Source: Crambe crambe (Eukaryota > Porifera > Demospongiae > Poecilosclerida > Crambeidae). From it: 64,000 nucleotides of DNA. How positions within the stretch are numbered: the stretch's first letter is position 1; every line of letters starts with the position of its first letter. This document shows, piece after piece, positions 27,664 to 40,300 of this stretch. A model generated the notes under the pieces. It saw nothing but the letters and a program-made list of their open reading frames with translations. It ran no database searches and was not told where the DNA came from. The position numbers and the translations under genes were made by a program. The stretch covers positions 248,001 to 312,000 of the forward strand of contig OZ004592.1 in NCBI GenBank assembly GCA_963924555.1, in the 5' to 3' direction.

Positions 27664-27842
27664 TAAGATCTTCTACTCGGTGTAGTATTAACTTACTGCA
27701 ACACAATGATAAATGGAGCCGAGCTGAGCTGATCGCCCACGCTTTAACCGCCAGCGGCGTCAATTTATAACCGGAAGTCATTAATAATAATTTGCGCGCG
27801 CAATACAATTACGTCACAAAAAATTGCTGCGCAGCTGCAAAG
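27664..27842. promoter_or_regulatory. Bidirectional promoter, DGKQ and KCTD5
   Basis: The 179 bases between divergent starts contain ACCGGAAGT (27770-27778, ETS consensus), GCGCGCGC (about 27794) and TTACGTCA (27809-27816, CRE half or variant). The motifs are visible; their use is inferred. Confidence 0.5.
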
Positions 27843-28825
27843 ATGGCTACCGATCTATCAGATGGAAATAAAAATGGTTTACCCGACACTAAATCGACAA
27901 CAGGTGGTCAATATGACCACTTATCTTCGAGGATATCGTCTAGAGATGAATGGGTAAAGCTGAATATTGGTGGAACCGTGTTTCTTACAACTAAGACCAC
28001 CTTATGCAGAGAGAAAGGTAGCTTTCTAGCCAGACTGTGCCAAAATGATCCTGATTTACCATCACTAAAGGTACAATCTCAGTATTTCTGATATACTTGA
28101 ATGCTTATAATTAAAAAAGAGAAAAAGATATTCTTTGGACTACTTCTCTAGGATGAGCAGGGGGCATTTTTGGTAGACAGGGATCCACGTTACTTTCCCC
28201 CCATCCTTAATTTCCTCCGCCATGGCAAGCTGATTGTAGATGCTAATCTCTCAGAGGAAGGCGTTTTGGAAGAGGCAGAATTTTACAACCTATCATCACT
28301 TATCCAGCACATCAAAGACAGAATCAAATTAAGAACTAATAAAGTAAGTCTTACCTTCTGCAGATTTACCACTGTAATGGATCAAAGACATCAACATCTA
28401 CAGAGAGAGGATCATCCCTGCAGTTAATTAATTTCTTTCCTCTGATTTTCAGAAACTCTATGATGACCCTAAAAATGTCTATCGTGTGTTACACTGCCAG
28501 GAGGGAGAACTTACTCAAATGTTATCAACACTCTCTGATGGCTGGAAGATGACTCAAGTGAGTGTGGATTGAAAACCGATTAAGTAAATTTAAGTCTCTC
28601 TCTCTCTCCCTCTCATAGTTGGTGAATATTGGATCTCAGTACTCGTACAGTAGTGAAGACCAGTCAGAGTTTTTGGTGGTCGTTTCCAAGGAATTTGGAG
28701 AACCTCATGGCCCAGACACAAAGCCCACTATCAAGGAACAGGTACACTTATCTCTTTTTGGTACAGGGTCAATGAACATGTTTTTATCATTACAGGCTTT
28801 GAAACAGCATGGCTCAAGAATGTGA
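27843..28825 (+). CDS. KCTD5: KCTD2/5/17-type BTB adaptor
   Basis: Cullin-3 ubiquitin ligase adaptor with a T1/BTB domain. There are five exons: 27843-28070, 28152-28343, 28453-28557, 28619-28741 and 28796-28825. BTB motifs are [39 protein letters not shown] and [17 protein letters not shown]. The C-terminal half reads [20 protein letters not shown] and [19 protein letters not shown], matching KCTD5 from memory, and it ends KQHGSRM like the human QERGSRM. An upstream in-frame extension exists, but [10 protein letters not shown] at 27843 is the natural start. About 225 residues, a normal length. Which of the vertebrate paralogues it corresponds to cannot be settled, since they split later. Confidence 0.9.
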
Positions 28826-29390
28826 CCTTATTGTCACTTTCAGGGGGGCACAGCCCAGAACTATGAATTGTCATGGTATGTACGTGTGCTGTTATAAAGT
28901 AATTTTAATGTTTTCACTGGTATTTTACATCATAATTTGCACCTCATCTGTGTAATGCCATGTTTTAAAAATGAAATAAATTTAATACTACATCACAACA
29001 TAATAATAAATTATCTATTATAACTGATCAGTAGAAAACAAAGGTTATAATGAAAACAGAATACCATCGTTTAGTGCCAATGAAGTGAGGAAGAGGGGTG
29101 GGGAAGAAAGTGCTCAAACTGTCACTTGTATGTTGCAATGTGCTTGGGGGATGGATGGATGAAAAGCTTGTACTTGGTGATCGCAAGGTATAGCCTAGCT
29201 AATAATATATAATGAGAGGTATACTTGACAAGAGATGAGAAAAAGAAATATGGTTTGACCAAAATGATGATGAATCTTACAGCAACTCACCAAAATTTAA
29301 TAATCTTTGGGATAGTTTCTAGAGCACAGTACATAAAGAGGGAAGGACTAGACAATCACAACATGATGACACAGAAAGGTGACCTTTGAG
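28826..29390. other. Convergent intergenic region, KCTD5 to E2F
   Basis: Contains AAATGAAATAAATTT (about 28969-28983), a likely KCTD5 polyadenylation signal, and the presumed 3' UTR of the E2F gene. No further ORF, RNA gene or repeat is seen. Confidence 0.5.
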
Positions 29391-32300
29391 TCACAAGTCA
29401 AACAACTCATGAATGCCTTCAGTTGAGTTGTCCATAGAGAAGCTAAAATCCTCAGTCTGGAGAGGAGGTGAGAGATGTTCGAACATGGCCATGTCTATTG
29501 TAGATAGGAGATTATTGCTATCTAAACGGTTCATGAAACCTTCTAAATCATCACTATTCACATCTGCAGCTGAACTCAGTGAAATGTCCAGTTCATTGGT
29601 GGGTCCTGTTATAGAGACTTGGGGATATGATGAATCCAGTGCTGACTGTTCTATGGTTAGGTCAGTTTGATCCTGTCGAACGCTTTCAGATGTTGGTGGA
29701 TGATGGTGGATCATGTGGTGGTGGCCCCGTTGTTGTTGTTGTTGTTGTTGTTGTTGTTGCTCTTGTCGCTGAGGATGCACCATGTCCAATACTAACTCCG
29801 AGGGATGAGGTTGATCCAAGACGGGATAGTTTGGTCTCACCACGTCACACATCTCGTTAGTCACAGAGGTAGAGGGAGGGTGAGGCGAATGTAAGGGCTG
29901 GCTCTCATCCTCAGGACAAACCAGGACATCGATAGCTCCATTTGTGCTCTTCAAATGCATTCTGTATGACTATAGCACGTGTATAAAGGAGAAAACATTA
30001 TCTTCAGGAATACACAAACGTTATAAATAAAAAATCAATTTTAAACACACCAACTGAAAGAAGGCTCAAAAAGAGGAACAAAAAAAACATCTAGAGAGAA
30101 GACACAATGGAAGGTCTATTCAGTATTGTGTACTTGAGAGCATTCAAAGGTTGGATACTACCAAGGCATGACATTATTGTTGCTTCTGATGAACTTTGAT
30201 ATAAGTGGTTGAGGTGATGGTGGATTTCAAGTTCCTAGCCAGGGCACAGATGTTTGTGCTAAAGGCATTACGGGTTTTCAGCAAACCAAAACCATCAGTC
30301 ATTCAACCACCCCAGGGAGTTGTTGTTATTAATCTCCAGGGTGGATGAGCTCAAAATGTGTGATTCAGTGAGGTATAGCCTGAAGATACATGTCATTTAC
30401 TACCATGCATGCCACACATACAAATTGAACACAGCATCTACACAGTGTGGTTGGGAAGCTACATAATGTGTAGAGCAATTCACTACTTACCTCCTGGACA
30501 TCACAATCCAGCACTGTGTCTGCAGGGGCTTTCACTGCCAAAATAGTCTTGTCCACAAATTCTGGAATGCTACGCAAGTCTTTATAAGTGACAGCCAATC
30601 TATACCCAAGGTCAAAGACTTAACCAAAAGGGTTGATGTACCAGATATACATTTTTTACTCATCTCCCACTCACCCATAATCAACCTTATACCAACTCTT
30701 TGAGGGGGTGCCACGGGGATAAAAGGTATCAGTACAGTCCTGTTAGGTGCATGCTATGGTATAGGATACTGCCAATTCTCTTGATTTTCCATCAGTAAAC
30801 TTAGTTCCTGTTTGCAGAGTTGAATCAGCTTGTCCAGGTGGCCTTCTTGCCTTGTTGCCAGGTCTTTCTTCATTTTCAGGTCATGAATCTTGTAGATTTC
30901 TTCTGGGTCAGAAGCCCTACAAAAAGATCATCAGCTGATAAATTTTAAGTAGACTGTCAAAGCTGGGTGGAGGAGGCTAGGGAGGGGGAAGCCATTACTC
31001 TTAAGAGAAAAATATGATCATCACACCACATGTTTCTAGGAAACCAATCATTTTAGCCTCAGGGAGTAATGGAGTAAAACCAGAAAGACGCAATTAAGGA
31101 CTAAAACAGTCTTCACACCCAAGATAGTTCAAAGAACCTGAGGGGAATTTGGAAACGAGGAAATGAAGTGTACATTCCATCACATGGTGAGTGTCCAAGT
31201 CGTTAAAAAAAAAAAAAATTATACTGGTAGCTGAAACACCCCTTAAACACCCCTTAAAACAGACACTTGTGTACTCAACAATAATGTTGAATTGAATATC
31301 ACCCTAGACTTCCCAGTCATCTACATTCTCATGAATGCATTCAAACTGGTTAACAATCCTTCATGAATGTGAGTAAGAGATTGATGTCGATAAGAGAAGA
31401 TGCTTGACATAACTCTAAGAACAGCCCTCCCCCCAAATGAAGCAAACTATGAATACGGGTCTGCCTAAACTCTGGATACAGATATGGGGCCTGATAACAG
31501 TCAATTCTGGGCACGATCAGTCACAATGCAACAGTCTATATTTAAAACAGCTGATGATGTGTCAGCTGAAGCGCATGGTAAGACATTTTCACATCTTTGC
31601 AGCATAGGCTTCACTGTAGGGCACCATTGGCTGGTGGTTTTGTACAGTGCCACTTCAAAACAGCTGGTAATAATTAGAAGTGGGCTGAATGTTTGCATTA
31701 GTCACGTGACCTAATACAGCCAGCTAGCCGGCCAGTTAGATAATGGCTGAAAACCAGCTGCATGCAAATTCAGCCAAATCAGCCCCGCTTATAAAATTAT
31801 AAAATATTTGCACCGTGAAACTGTCCCTCCATCCTTCCTAAATAGCCATACCCAACCACGTACTTCCAGCGAATGTGGTTCTTGGAGGCTTTTGTTATGA
31901 GCCCAACGCCTTCCAGGACGTTAGTGATGTCGTATATCCTCCTCTTCTGGACGTGTAGAGTCTCTGCAGCTTCATTGAGGTCCAAAACGCCGTCGGGCGA
32001 TGCATGCAGTAGCTCGCAAAAACGCTTAGTAAGCGCCCCGAGGGACGTCTCCGACTTTCTCTCTGAAGAAGGCGATTCTGGGGTGTAAAGATGGGGTGTG
32101 AATTGGTTGCCATAGTGCGTTGGCAACCACTTACTAAGATCCTCGCTGATGCTAGAACAGGCAGAACTCAGCCTTCTTCTTGTGTGCCTTTGGCTGCTGG
32201 GACTGTCCATCTCCAGCTTTCGTTTGGCCTGTAAGACATAACCCGTAGTAACCATATCCATCTTTTTTTCTCATGAATATTTTTTTCACAAAAATACCAA

Positions 32301-32522
32301 AACTGCACGATCAACAATTCTTACCAACCGTACCGTGCGTAGAACCATAGATATATGGTGCTTACCTGTGTGGCCCCGTTCAGAGAGAATCTGAAGTCCA
32401 TAGGCGTCTGGCTGGAGTCGTAGTCCAATAAAGAGAGAGCTGTATTATTGCTTGAAGGGGTACTTGTTAGTCTTTTCTTAGTGGCAGGCGTCTTTTCAAC
32501 TGTCACTTTTCTTCCAGACATA
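29391..32522 (-). CDS. E2F transcription factor (activator/RB-binding class)
   Basis: Cell-cycle transcription factor acting with a DP partner. Exon 1 (32366-32522) begins [20 protein letters not shown]. Exon 2 (31864-32228) carries the winged-helix DNA-binding domain with [19 protein letters not shown] and [17 protein letters not shown]. The following exons give the dimerisation and marked-box segments ([55 protein letters not shown]). The last exon ends [16 protein letters not shown], the RB-binding motif found in E2F1-5. One winged helix and an RB motif exclude E2F6, E2F7 and E2F8. A Gln/His-rich run is at about 29725-29760. One large intron (about 30920-31850) holds no recognisable gene. 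The vertebrate subclass (1-3 versus 4-5) cannot be decided. Confidence 0.9.
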
Positions 32523-32917
32523 GCGTTGTGAGAAACTAGGCTCCAGTTCGACTCTAGCAAGCATGCAGTCTGATACATGCCACGAAAGCAAAGAGGTATG
32601 TAGGTAGCCAGCTAAACCCAAAAATGCAACCTTACCTAGCTTCGAGCTTCCTGGCTAATCGCCCGCCAAAATAGTCTCCTTGAAAGGTTTGTTTCTGCAA
32701 TTCTTGTAAAGGTCCTTTTCAATAAAAAGGCGTTCCACACAGTAGGGAAAAGGGGTAGTGAAGCTACTAAGTCAAGTATTATATGTTACATGCACACCAC
32801 AAAGCCACTGTCAATCAATATGCATGCAAATTGACCCTGCCCACCTTCAAGTTTTCCCGGCAAATTTGCACGAGGCATGCGCAATAGATTAAGTTTAAAA
32901 CTGCATTATCAGCAAAC
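32523..32917. promoter_or_regulatory. Divergent promoter region, E2F and NDUFAF8
   Basis: The 395 bases lie between opposite starts. They hold a consensus E2F site (32658-32672) and, nearer NDUFAF8, GGCATGCGCAATAG (about 32874-32887), which resembles half an NRF1 site. Otherwise no feature is seen. Confidence 0.45.
32658..32672 (-). promoter_or_regulatory. Consensus E2F binding site in the E2F gene promoter
   Basis: On the minus strand the bases read ATTTTGGCGGGCGAT, matching the E2F consensus TTTSGCGS. It lies about 135 bases upstream of the E2F start codon. Autoregulation of E2F genes is known in mammals; binding here is inferred. Confidence 0.6.
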
Positions 32918-33221
32918 ATGGCTAATCTGACATCCAGAACTGGAACTGGGGCTGGAATGAGTATACTAGGTAGGCCATTTTCTCGAAATGCAGGTGCAGA
33001 AATAACAGGGAAAAAGCTGTCACTTGATGGAAACAGGATAAAAATGTGCTCAGAAGAGGTACCCCAAATCACAATGATCAGTTCACTATAGGTGACTGAC
33101 TCTTTTCACCCTCAACCAGGCTGCAGCATATGGTAAATGTATATCATCCAACTTAAAAGAACTCAAACAATACGACTGTCAGAGAGAATTTATTACTCTA
33201 TATAAATGCATGAAACATTAA
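32918..33221 (+). CDS. NDUFAF8: NDUFAF8-like twin CX9C complex I assembly factor
   Basis: Small intermembrane-space protein needed for NDUFAF5 function in complex I assembly. Two exons, 32918-33058 and 33120-33221, join in phase 0 (GAAGAG|gtacc ... accag|GCTGCA) to give about 80 residues. The protein starts MANLTSRTGTGAGMSILG. After splicing it has two CX9C motifs: C-SEEAAAYGK-C and C-QREFITLYK-C. The human protein, from memory, has AEAAAYGRC and CAREFEALRSC at these positions. The intron falls inside the first CX9C motif, so neither exon alone shows the family signature. It ends CMKH. The stop lies only 34 bases from the stop of the convergent SLC2A gene, so the 3' ends probably overlap. Confidence 0.82.
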
Positions 33222-33255
33222 TCAATTCCTGTAATATAATAATATAATTAACTAT

Positions 33256-35163
33256 TTAAATATTAATGGTGCCAATACCACTGGTTGCCTCCATGGCTAT
33301 CTCTCTTGTCGATTGGCACTTGCAAGAACAGGCAATAATCTTTCCTTTCTCAAAATGACTCTGAATCTCTTCTAAGGATTTCCCCTTTGTCTCTGGAAGG
33401 AACAGCAAAACAAAGATGATGCTGATCAGCATAACCAAACTGAAAGTCCACCAAGTAAACTTAATCGTCACAAGAGAGCTGTATGGCTTAAATGCAAAAG
33501 TAATGATCGTAGCAAATCCCCAGTTGGCGAACGTAGCAATACTGGCACCAAGTGTTCGAACCTGACTGGGCAAAAGCTCACTCATAGAGGACCAAGGTAT
33601 AGGGCCCCATCCAAGAGAAAAACTGATCATGAGCAATGCAACACCTACTATGGCAAGATACTCAAAATGTTGCGGTGTATCTTTCTTCTCTAGATCTTTC
33701 ACTAGGAAATATATTCCAAGCATGAACGTACTGGCCAGCATTCCAATGCTACTCACAATCAATAGTATTCTTCTCCCAAGATAGTCCACCAGTAACACTG
33801 AAATAAATGTAGCAATGACTTGGGTCACCCCCACAGCGATCAGAGTGACTAAGTTTGCTGTATCTGGATCATAGCCCACATCTTTGAAGACACTGGAAGC
33901 ATAGAAAACTGCCACATTTATGCCACTGAATTGCTGAAAGAACATCAGGAAGAGAATTAAGATCAATGGATGGTACACAGCTCTATTTTTGAACTCCAGC
34001 AGTTGTTCCTTGATGCTATACGTACGTCTGAGTGCTATTTTGATGCTATTGATCTCCTTTGCGATCTGAAACTGAGGTCCTCGCAGGATTTTGAGCACTC
34101 TAATGCCGTCATACTCCATGTTCTTGCTAAACAACCATCGAGGAGTTTTGTATGTGAACAACATCAAGATTTCAAATAAAACCACTATTCCGGCTGCCAC
34201 TAGAGCGATATTATAATACGGCATTCGATAGTTTCCAAATTTGATACCCAATAGATAAGACAGTAGGATCCCAATTGTCACTAATAATTGATTGCAGTTC
34301 CCAAACATGCCTTTCAACTTCGGAGAAGAGATTTCAGTAATGTACACCTGAGAAAGAGAATAGATTACTATCATTAGTCAGGGTAGATATTGAATTATTT
34401 CAGAACTCACAGATGCACAGAATATTGACCACCCAGTGGCAAATCCCACTAGGACTCTTCCCAGTAGGAGAACTGCAAGGAATCCAACTCCGTTTCCAGT
34501 GATTTGAACAGCATTTGCAAGCATGAGCCAGCCACACAGAAAGGGAACACCCCCCACTATGAGTGCTGCTTGCCGTCCAAGGAAATCCGAGATTGGCCAT
34601 GCAAATAAACCTCCAAACATGGCACCGATAGCAGCAAATGACTGCATAAGAATAGATTTGCAATAAGCCCATAACAGAATTCAAACAATCTGACCAGGTT
34701 TATTTAAGTGTAAGATGTAGGTACATTGTGAAATGTTTGCATAAAACTTCAAAGGCAAATCCATAAAAAATCTAACTGTCCCATTTCAAGGTGCTCTCAA
34801 TGTATTGCAAATTTTGAAATTGAATATTTTACTGGAACTCACCCCGAACAAACTGGAGTGGGTGGTATCATTTCCACTCACGAATAGCTCATTCTGTTGA
34901 AGTTGAGCCAGAGCCGGTGAAGTGAACCCTGAACTCATTCCACTGATCAAGGAGGCCAAGCATGCAATCAAGGCACACCGAGCCACCACGTACAACCGTT
35001 CTTTGCCACCAGCCAATTGGAGAGACACAGAGGATTTGGTAGAATGGGTGAAGCCAGAATGAGTTGTATCATTCTCATGGTCATCACTTATTCCATAGTT
35101 TGGAGTGTACCCTGTTCCAGGGAGGAGTGATGCTGATGTACCAGATAGACGATCTTCACTCAT
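33256..35163 (-). CDS. SLC2A sugar transporter, tandem copy 1 (GLUT6/8-like)
   Basis: Twelve-helix major facilitator for hexoses or trehalose. It starts MSEDRLSGTSASLLPGTGYT at 35163. Motifs include GGLFAWPISDFLGRQAALI (loop 2-3 signature), QVYITEISSPKLKGMFG (helix 5), MFFQQFSGINVAVFY (helix 7), DYLGRRILLI, SFSLGWGPIPWSSMSELLP (helix 10) and LPETKGKSLEEIQ (final cytoplasmic signature). Four or more exons match copy 2. The N-terminal SLL next to acidic residues could be a dileucine-type endosomal sorting signal, as in GLUT6/8; this is inference. About 560 residues. Substrate cannot be read from the sequence. Confidence 0.87.
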
Positions 35164-35458
35164 TCCTGCCCCTTGAACTTTAAGCAGTATTAATACAGCT
35201 ACCACTGGAACGTCAAGATATCGTTAGCTAGGTCTCTTAGTCTATGACTTACCGGTCAAGAAACTATAGTCTAACGTGTTGCTTGATCAGCTGACAACCC
35301 TTATATTAATTAACCCTTTATAGAGCCCACAATTAGTAGCGGTCATGTCGGGTGACACATAGTGACCTCAACTACCTTATACAAAAAATGCTAACTATAA
35401 TACAACAGCAGAAGGTAAATGAGGGGTAGGAAGGGAGGGAGGAAGGAAGGAAGGGATA

Positions 35459-37202
35459 CTAGTTAATATCAGAAGTGTTGCCATTAAACACTGAAGGGGT
35501 TTCTCTTCTTCGCATTCCACACTTGATGGCGATGATCTGTCCTTGTTCAAAACGTTCCTGAATCTCTTCCACTGAGCGACCTTTGCTCTCAGGTAGGAAT
35601 ACAATGACGAACACGATGCTTACTGCCATAACAATGGCAAAGGTGCCCCATGCATATTTGGGGGTTACTGCTTGTTGATATTTAGTAAAACAAGAAGTGA
35701 TGATCGTAGCAAAGGTCCAGTTGACCATGGTAGCCATACTAGCAGCCAAACCACGAACTCGGTTTGGTAAAAGCTCACCCATGGAAGCCCACGGAAGAGG
35801 ACCCCATCCAAGGGAAAATGAAGCAATAAAGATGACTACTCCTGCAATCGCCATGTAGTTAAGAGAACTGGCATCACCATTAGGCTTATGGATGTAGAAG
35901 TAGACGGCAAGAATGACACTACTGGCCATCATTCCAAAACTGCTAATCACTAGGAATATTTTTCGCCCAAAACGATCCACCAAGATCACAGAAATGAGAG
36001 TAGCCACAATCTGTGTCCCACCCACAGCTCCAGCTGTCATAATCTCTGCTGTATTACCACTAAATCCAGCTTGATCGAAAATGGTTGATGAAAAGAAAAT
36101 GGCAGCATTGATGCCACTGAACTGCTGGAAGAACATGAGCAAAAGGACAAGAATGAAAGGGTGGTAGACCCCCCTGCGCCTAAATTCCTTCAGCTGCTCC
36201 ACAGTAGAATATGTCTTTCTTATTTTAGCCTTGATTTCATCAATTTCCTTCATGATGTAAGCATTAGGGCCACGCAATATCTTCAAAACCCTGATGCCCA
36301 AGAATTCCTTATTGTGGAGGAAGAGCCAGCGTGGAGTCTCAAAGGTAAACAGCATCAAAATCTCAAAGATTACCACAATACCTGCAGCTACAAGTGCCAC
36401 CTCGTAGAATCTCAAGCGAAAATGGTTGAATTGGATGCCAAGGATGTAACTAATGAGGATACCGATGGTGATGAAGAGCTGGTTGCAACATCCAAATAAA
36501 CCCTTCAGTTTGGCAGAGGCCACTTCCACAACATACACCTGCAGCACAACACACCATACAATCAAATTCATCTCTAGCAAGATTTTAACTAATAGAACTA
36601 CTCACTGAAACACAATAGATACCCCATCCTGATGCAAAGCCTGTTAGCACTCGTCCAGTATACACAAAGGTGTAAAAACCGATTCGTGACTCGAAGATGA
36701 TTGATAGAGCTATAAATAACCACCCAACCAGGGCAGGGACACCCCCTAAGATTAGGGCTGCCTGACGACCAAAGGAGTCAGCAATAGGCCAGGCAAACAA
36801 ACCACCAAATATGGCACCAATGGGCATCAGACACTAACAAAGAGAAATGCATATGGTATGAGATACTCATTTATTTACAAAGTAACGTACTCCAATCAAA
36901 CTAGGGATGGTATTGCCTTCCCCAATTCTCCACTCCGGTGGAGTTATTATTGTTGAAGTTGTTGAATTCAACTCATTGATCAAGATGGAGGAGAAGCCCA
37001 GACTCATGCCTGTCACCATGGATATGGTGCATGCAGCCAGTGCACAATAAGCCACTACAGACCAGCGTTCTTTGCTATCAGAATGTAGCCCCTTTTTGGC
37101 AGATCCATTTGCTGCTGTATAGCTTTCATTGATTCCGTAAGATGGGGTGTACCCTGCTCCCAGCAAGAGGGAATCAGATCCTGTAACCGGTTTGGAGGCC
37201 AT
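35459..37202 (-). CDS. SLC2A sugar transporter, tandem copy 2 (GLUT6/8-like)
   Basis: Paralogue of the adjacent transporter with the same exon order. It begins MASKPVTGSDSLLLGAGYTP and holds GGLFAWPIADSFGRQAALI, QVYVVEVASAKLKGLFG, MFFQQFSGINAAIFF, DRFGRKIFLV, SFSLGWGPLPWASMGELLP and LPESKGRSVEEIQ. Relative to copy 1, PETKG is PESKG and helix residues vary widely, so this duplication looks older than those of GCLC or ACOX1. It is divergent from the sorting nexin gene, with 179 bases between starts. An unrelated AAGG-rich patch lies just beyond its stop (about 35425-35455). Confidence 0.87.
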
Positions 37203-37381
37203 CTGAAAAGGAAGTATCAGAGTGAAGCATAGTAAAGACAAGAATAACTTACTATGAAGTTTGTCCGAACGAAAAAAAAATAAAATGAAGGGGCCCCCGC
37301 AAACGATCACATGACACAAACTGTACATGACCTTTGACCCGTCATTGGCTGTGTGTAAACAGCTTGTCGAGTCAGGAGAAT

Positions 37382-40300
37382 ATGCTTCTCGATATCTTCC
37401 AGTTGACTCGGCAAAGGAACACTTCGTGGGTTTGTGTCCTACTGCTTCTTACTCTCGTGACTCTGTCCTGGTGGTTGTTCGGATTAGTGTGGACTACACT
37501 CTTATGCGCAGTGAGTGTGCTAAGTTACTGCGCAGCTTCATACACCTGCTACCGTCCGGAGGCTTTTAGATGGAGGGAGACCATAACTGAGAAGTATGAG
37601 AACTTATTTCTGTGGGCTCTTAATTACTCCCACAGCTCCTCTAAATCCGTACCAGTTGTAGAGCAATTTGATTCAGACCAAACCCCTCTCAATGTGGAAC
37701 CCACCCCCTCCTCCTTTGGTATTGGCTCTCAAGAGTTTGTGATAAGGGGAGAGCTGAGTTCAACTGGAGTGCTGAATGATGTGCGTCCACCTCAGCCTCA
37801 GGCCGTGGAGGTAAAAGAGGAGGGTGAAAGTGTGCAACCCATGAAGAAGTGCCACAACGAATCACAAAAGATGATCCAAATGATCATGAGGGATTTCATC
37901 CACACTTGGTACAACACTGTCACTAATGATACAGAGTTCCCTGAAGACGTTCAGAAGGTGCTGGAACACGTTGCTCTCGAAATCAACATTCGCATGCAGC
38001 AGATAGACTTGGAAGAAGTCATTGTTGAGCTTCTTGAACTCATTCTCCCATATTTGGAAGTACTGAATGAGGCAGGTGTACGGAACTTCAATGGTGTGGA
38101 GTTATTCGATGTCACTCACGAGAAGTGCATCAAGGAGTTTGAGGCCAATTCTAAAGTAGCCCATCCTGCAATGAAATCTCGTGCTCATGAACAGCGGTAT
38201 TACAGACAAGCCCTAGACGCTCTGATCCAGACTGCTTTCCCACCAGAATATGCCCAGTGTGACATTGCATGTATGTTTGTACGAGAAATCCTCCTAACCA
38301 ACATTTTTGAGATTCTGTTTAATTTGCTGTGTGATCCGGCCTTTCTCTATGAGGCTATTCCTCTGGTTCTGTCCAAGGCCTCTCCTGAGAAGATTAGCAG
38401 ACAGCTGGATGATATTGAGCACGAGAATGAAGTACTAGAGCAGGACCTGAACAGAGGTCGTCTGATCGTCCACATCACGGGTTCTCAGGGACGGACCAAG
38501 AGACGGTTCCATTCGACTTCAGGAAGGTTTGGAAAAAGTGCTCATTTTAGTCTTCCTTCTCCGGAATTGCCCATTAGAAACTCTGTCAAAGCACGCCCCC
38601 ATTCCATTGCTGCGTTCCCTAAATTGCAAAGAACATCCAGTGGGATTTATGAACCCAATTCTAGCTGGCTTACTCAAAGCTCACACCTTCCTCACCATAA
38701 GAATGAAGAGAGTGAAATAACCAAAACCACTTACCCTCCTCCTGTTTCTGCATTCAGAGCACCAACAATAACGACAACATCAACAAAGCCCTTCGAGGAG
38801 GGAATTCGTGAAGAGGAATTTGATGACGAGTCATACGACCATGTGGTGGATGGGAACTTTGCAGTGGTCCAGCTGACACCTATTTATATTGAGAGACATG
38901 TGCGTGTGGAAACCACAGGAGGTAGCAACTACACTGCCTACATATTCAAGGTTAGTTTGAGTCTGGTGGGATAGAAGGGGGTGGAATTAGATGTCCTTCA
39001 AGATAACTTTCTTGGATAGCATCAAAAAACTTGTCACCTTTAGATGGGCTGTTAATGTGTTGAGTCGTGTGTTGGTACAGTGAAGTCGCCTTGTCCAATG
39101 CATGATAAGCAGCAGCAGATCTTGTACCCTTCACTTCAAAGCGAGTGTAGTTACATATGGTAATTAATGAATTGTGCAGACAATAAGCATGGCAATATAT
39201 AGAATGACAGACAACCTCCATCCAGTAACTCGATGAAACGTCCAGTATTGTTCTCTTGAATGTGTGGGGTGTATAGCACCCTCTTTGAAATATTTCATTG
39301 TTTGTTATCAAAATGGTCTGAATAGAGATGAATAATTAGAGATTGTCCCTTCCTTTCAGTTTCCTAAATGGATGCTGTTGGATGAGGATTTGGAGGAGTT
39401 AGGAGTGCTGGAGAGTGACACTCATTTGGAAGGGATGAAGAGATACAGCGAGTTCTCCAAGTTCCATGACACTTTAATGGCCTCACCACTCCACATTTAT
39501 GCCAAAGGTCAGCTCTTTGATCTAAAATTTTTGAAGATGAAATTGTGGCATCGTCATATCTATCTATTAAATTTTATTACATAGGTTTGAGTCTTCCCAA
39601 CAAACACAATCTGTCCAGCTTTGTCTCCAAACTTCCTTTCACAAGTAACGAGTCCATTACAACTAAAATCATTGAGAGGAGGCAGGGTCTTGAAAAATAC
39701 CTGCAGGTGTGTGTGTGGAATATATTTTCAATGTTTATCTAAACCTCTGGCATGGAGGCAGGTGCTTGGGGTGTTATTATTATTATTATTATTATTATTT
39801 TTTTTTCATACAGTCTGTGTCCTCAGTGGAGTCAATCCTGAGCAGTAGTGATTTTCGCGAGTTTCTGAAATCTGGTGTGAAGATCCTCAAGGAGTCGAAT
39901 GTGGTCAACTCCCAAAGGACCAGGAAGCAGAATAAGATGGGCTTTCTGGGACGAGTTAGGTCGGATGACACTAAAAAGGCTGAGGTCAGTTTCTGCATGC
40001 AATGTAACAGTACTGACATTCTGATGTGTTGATAGTTTTAGACTCACTAAGGGTTGCCCTGGGGTTTATCACTGTTTATATATCCATGTTATTGTTATTT
40101 CTCAATAATACATACAGCCTGTCCCTAAGAGGCCGTTAGAGAGTGTGTTGAGCTCCTACTTGAACACACACCTTCCTCTCCCTTGCCACTCCTTCAACTC
40201 CGTTCAGTCCGCCAGGCAGAGGACACCAGTTAAGAATGACAAAACAACTGACATGGCTCAAAACTCGCTCAATATGGAGAGGTCACCTAGAAAGAGTACG

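Noticed and set aside
31484-31714. 76-residue plus-strand ORF in an E2F intron
   Set aside because: No recognisable motif, no splice or promoter context, and composition like surrounding intron.
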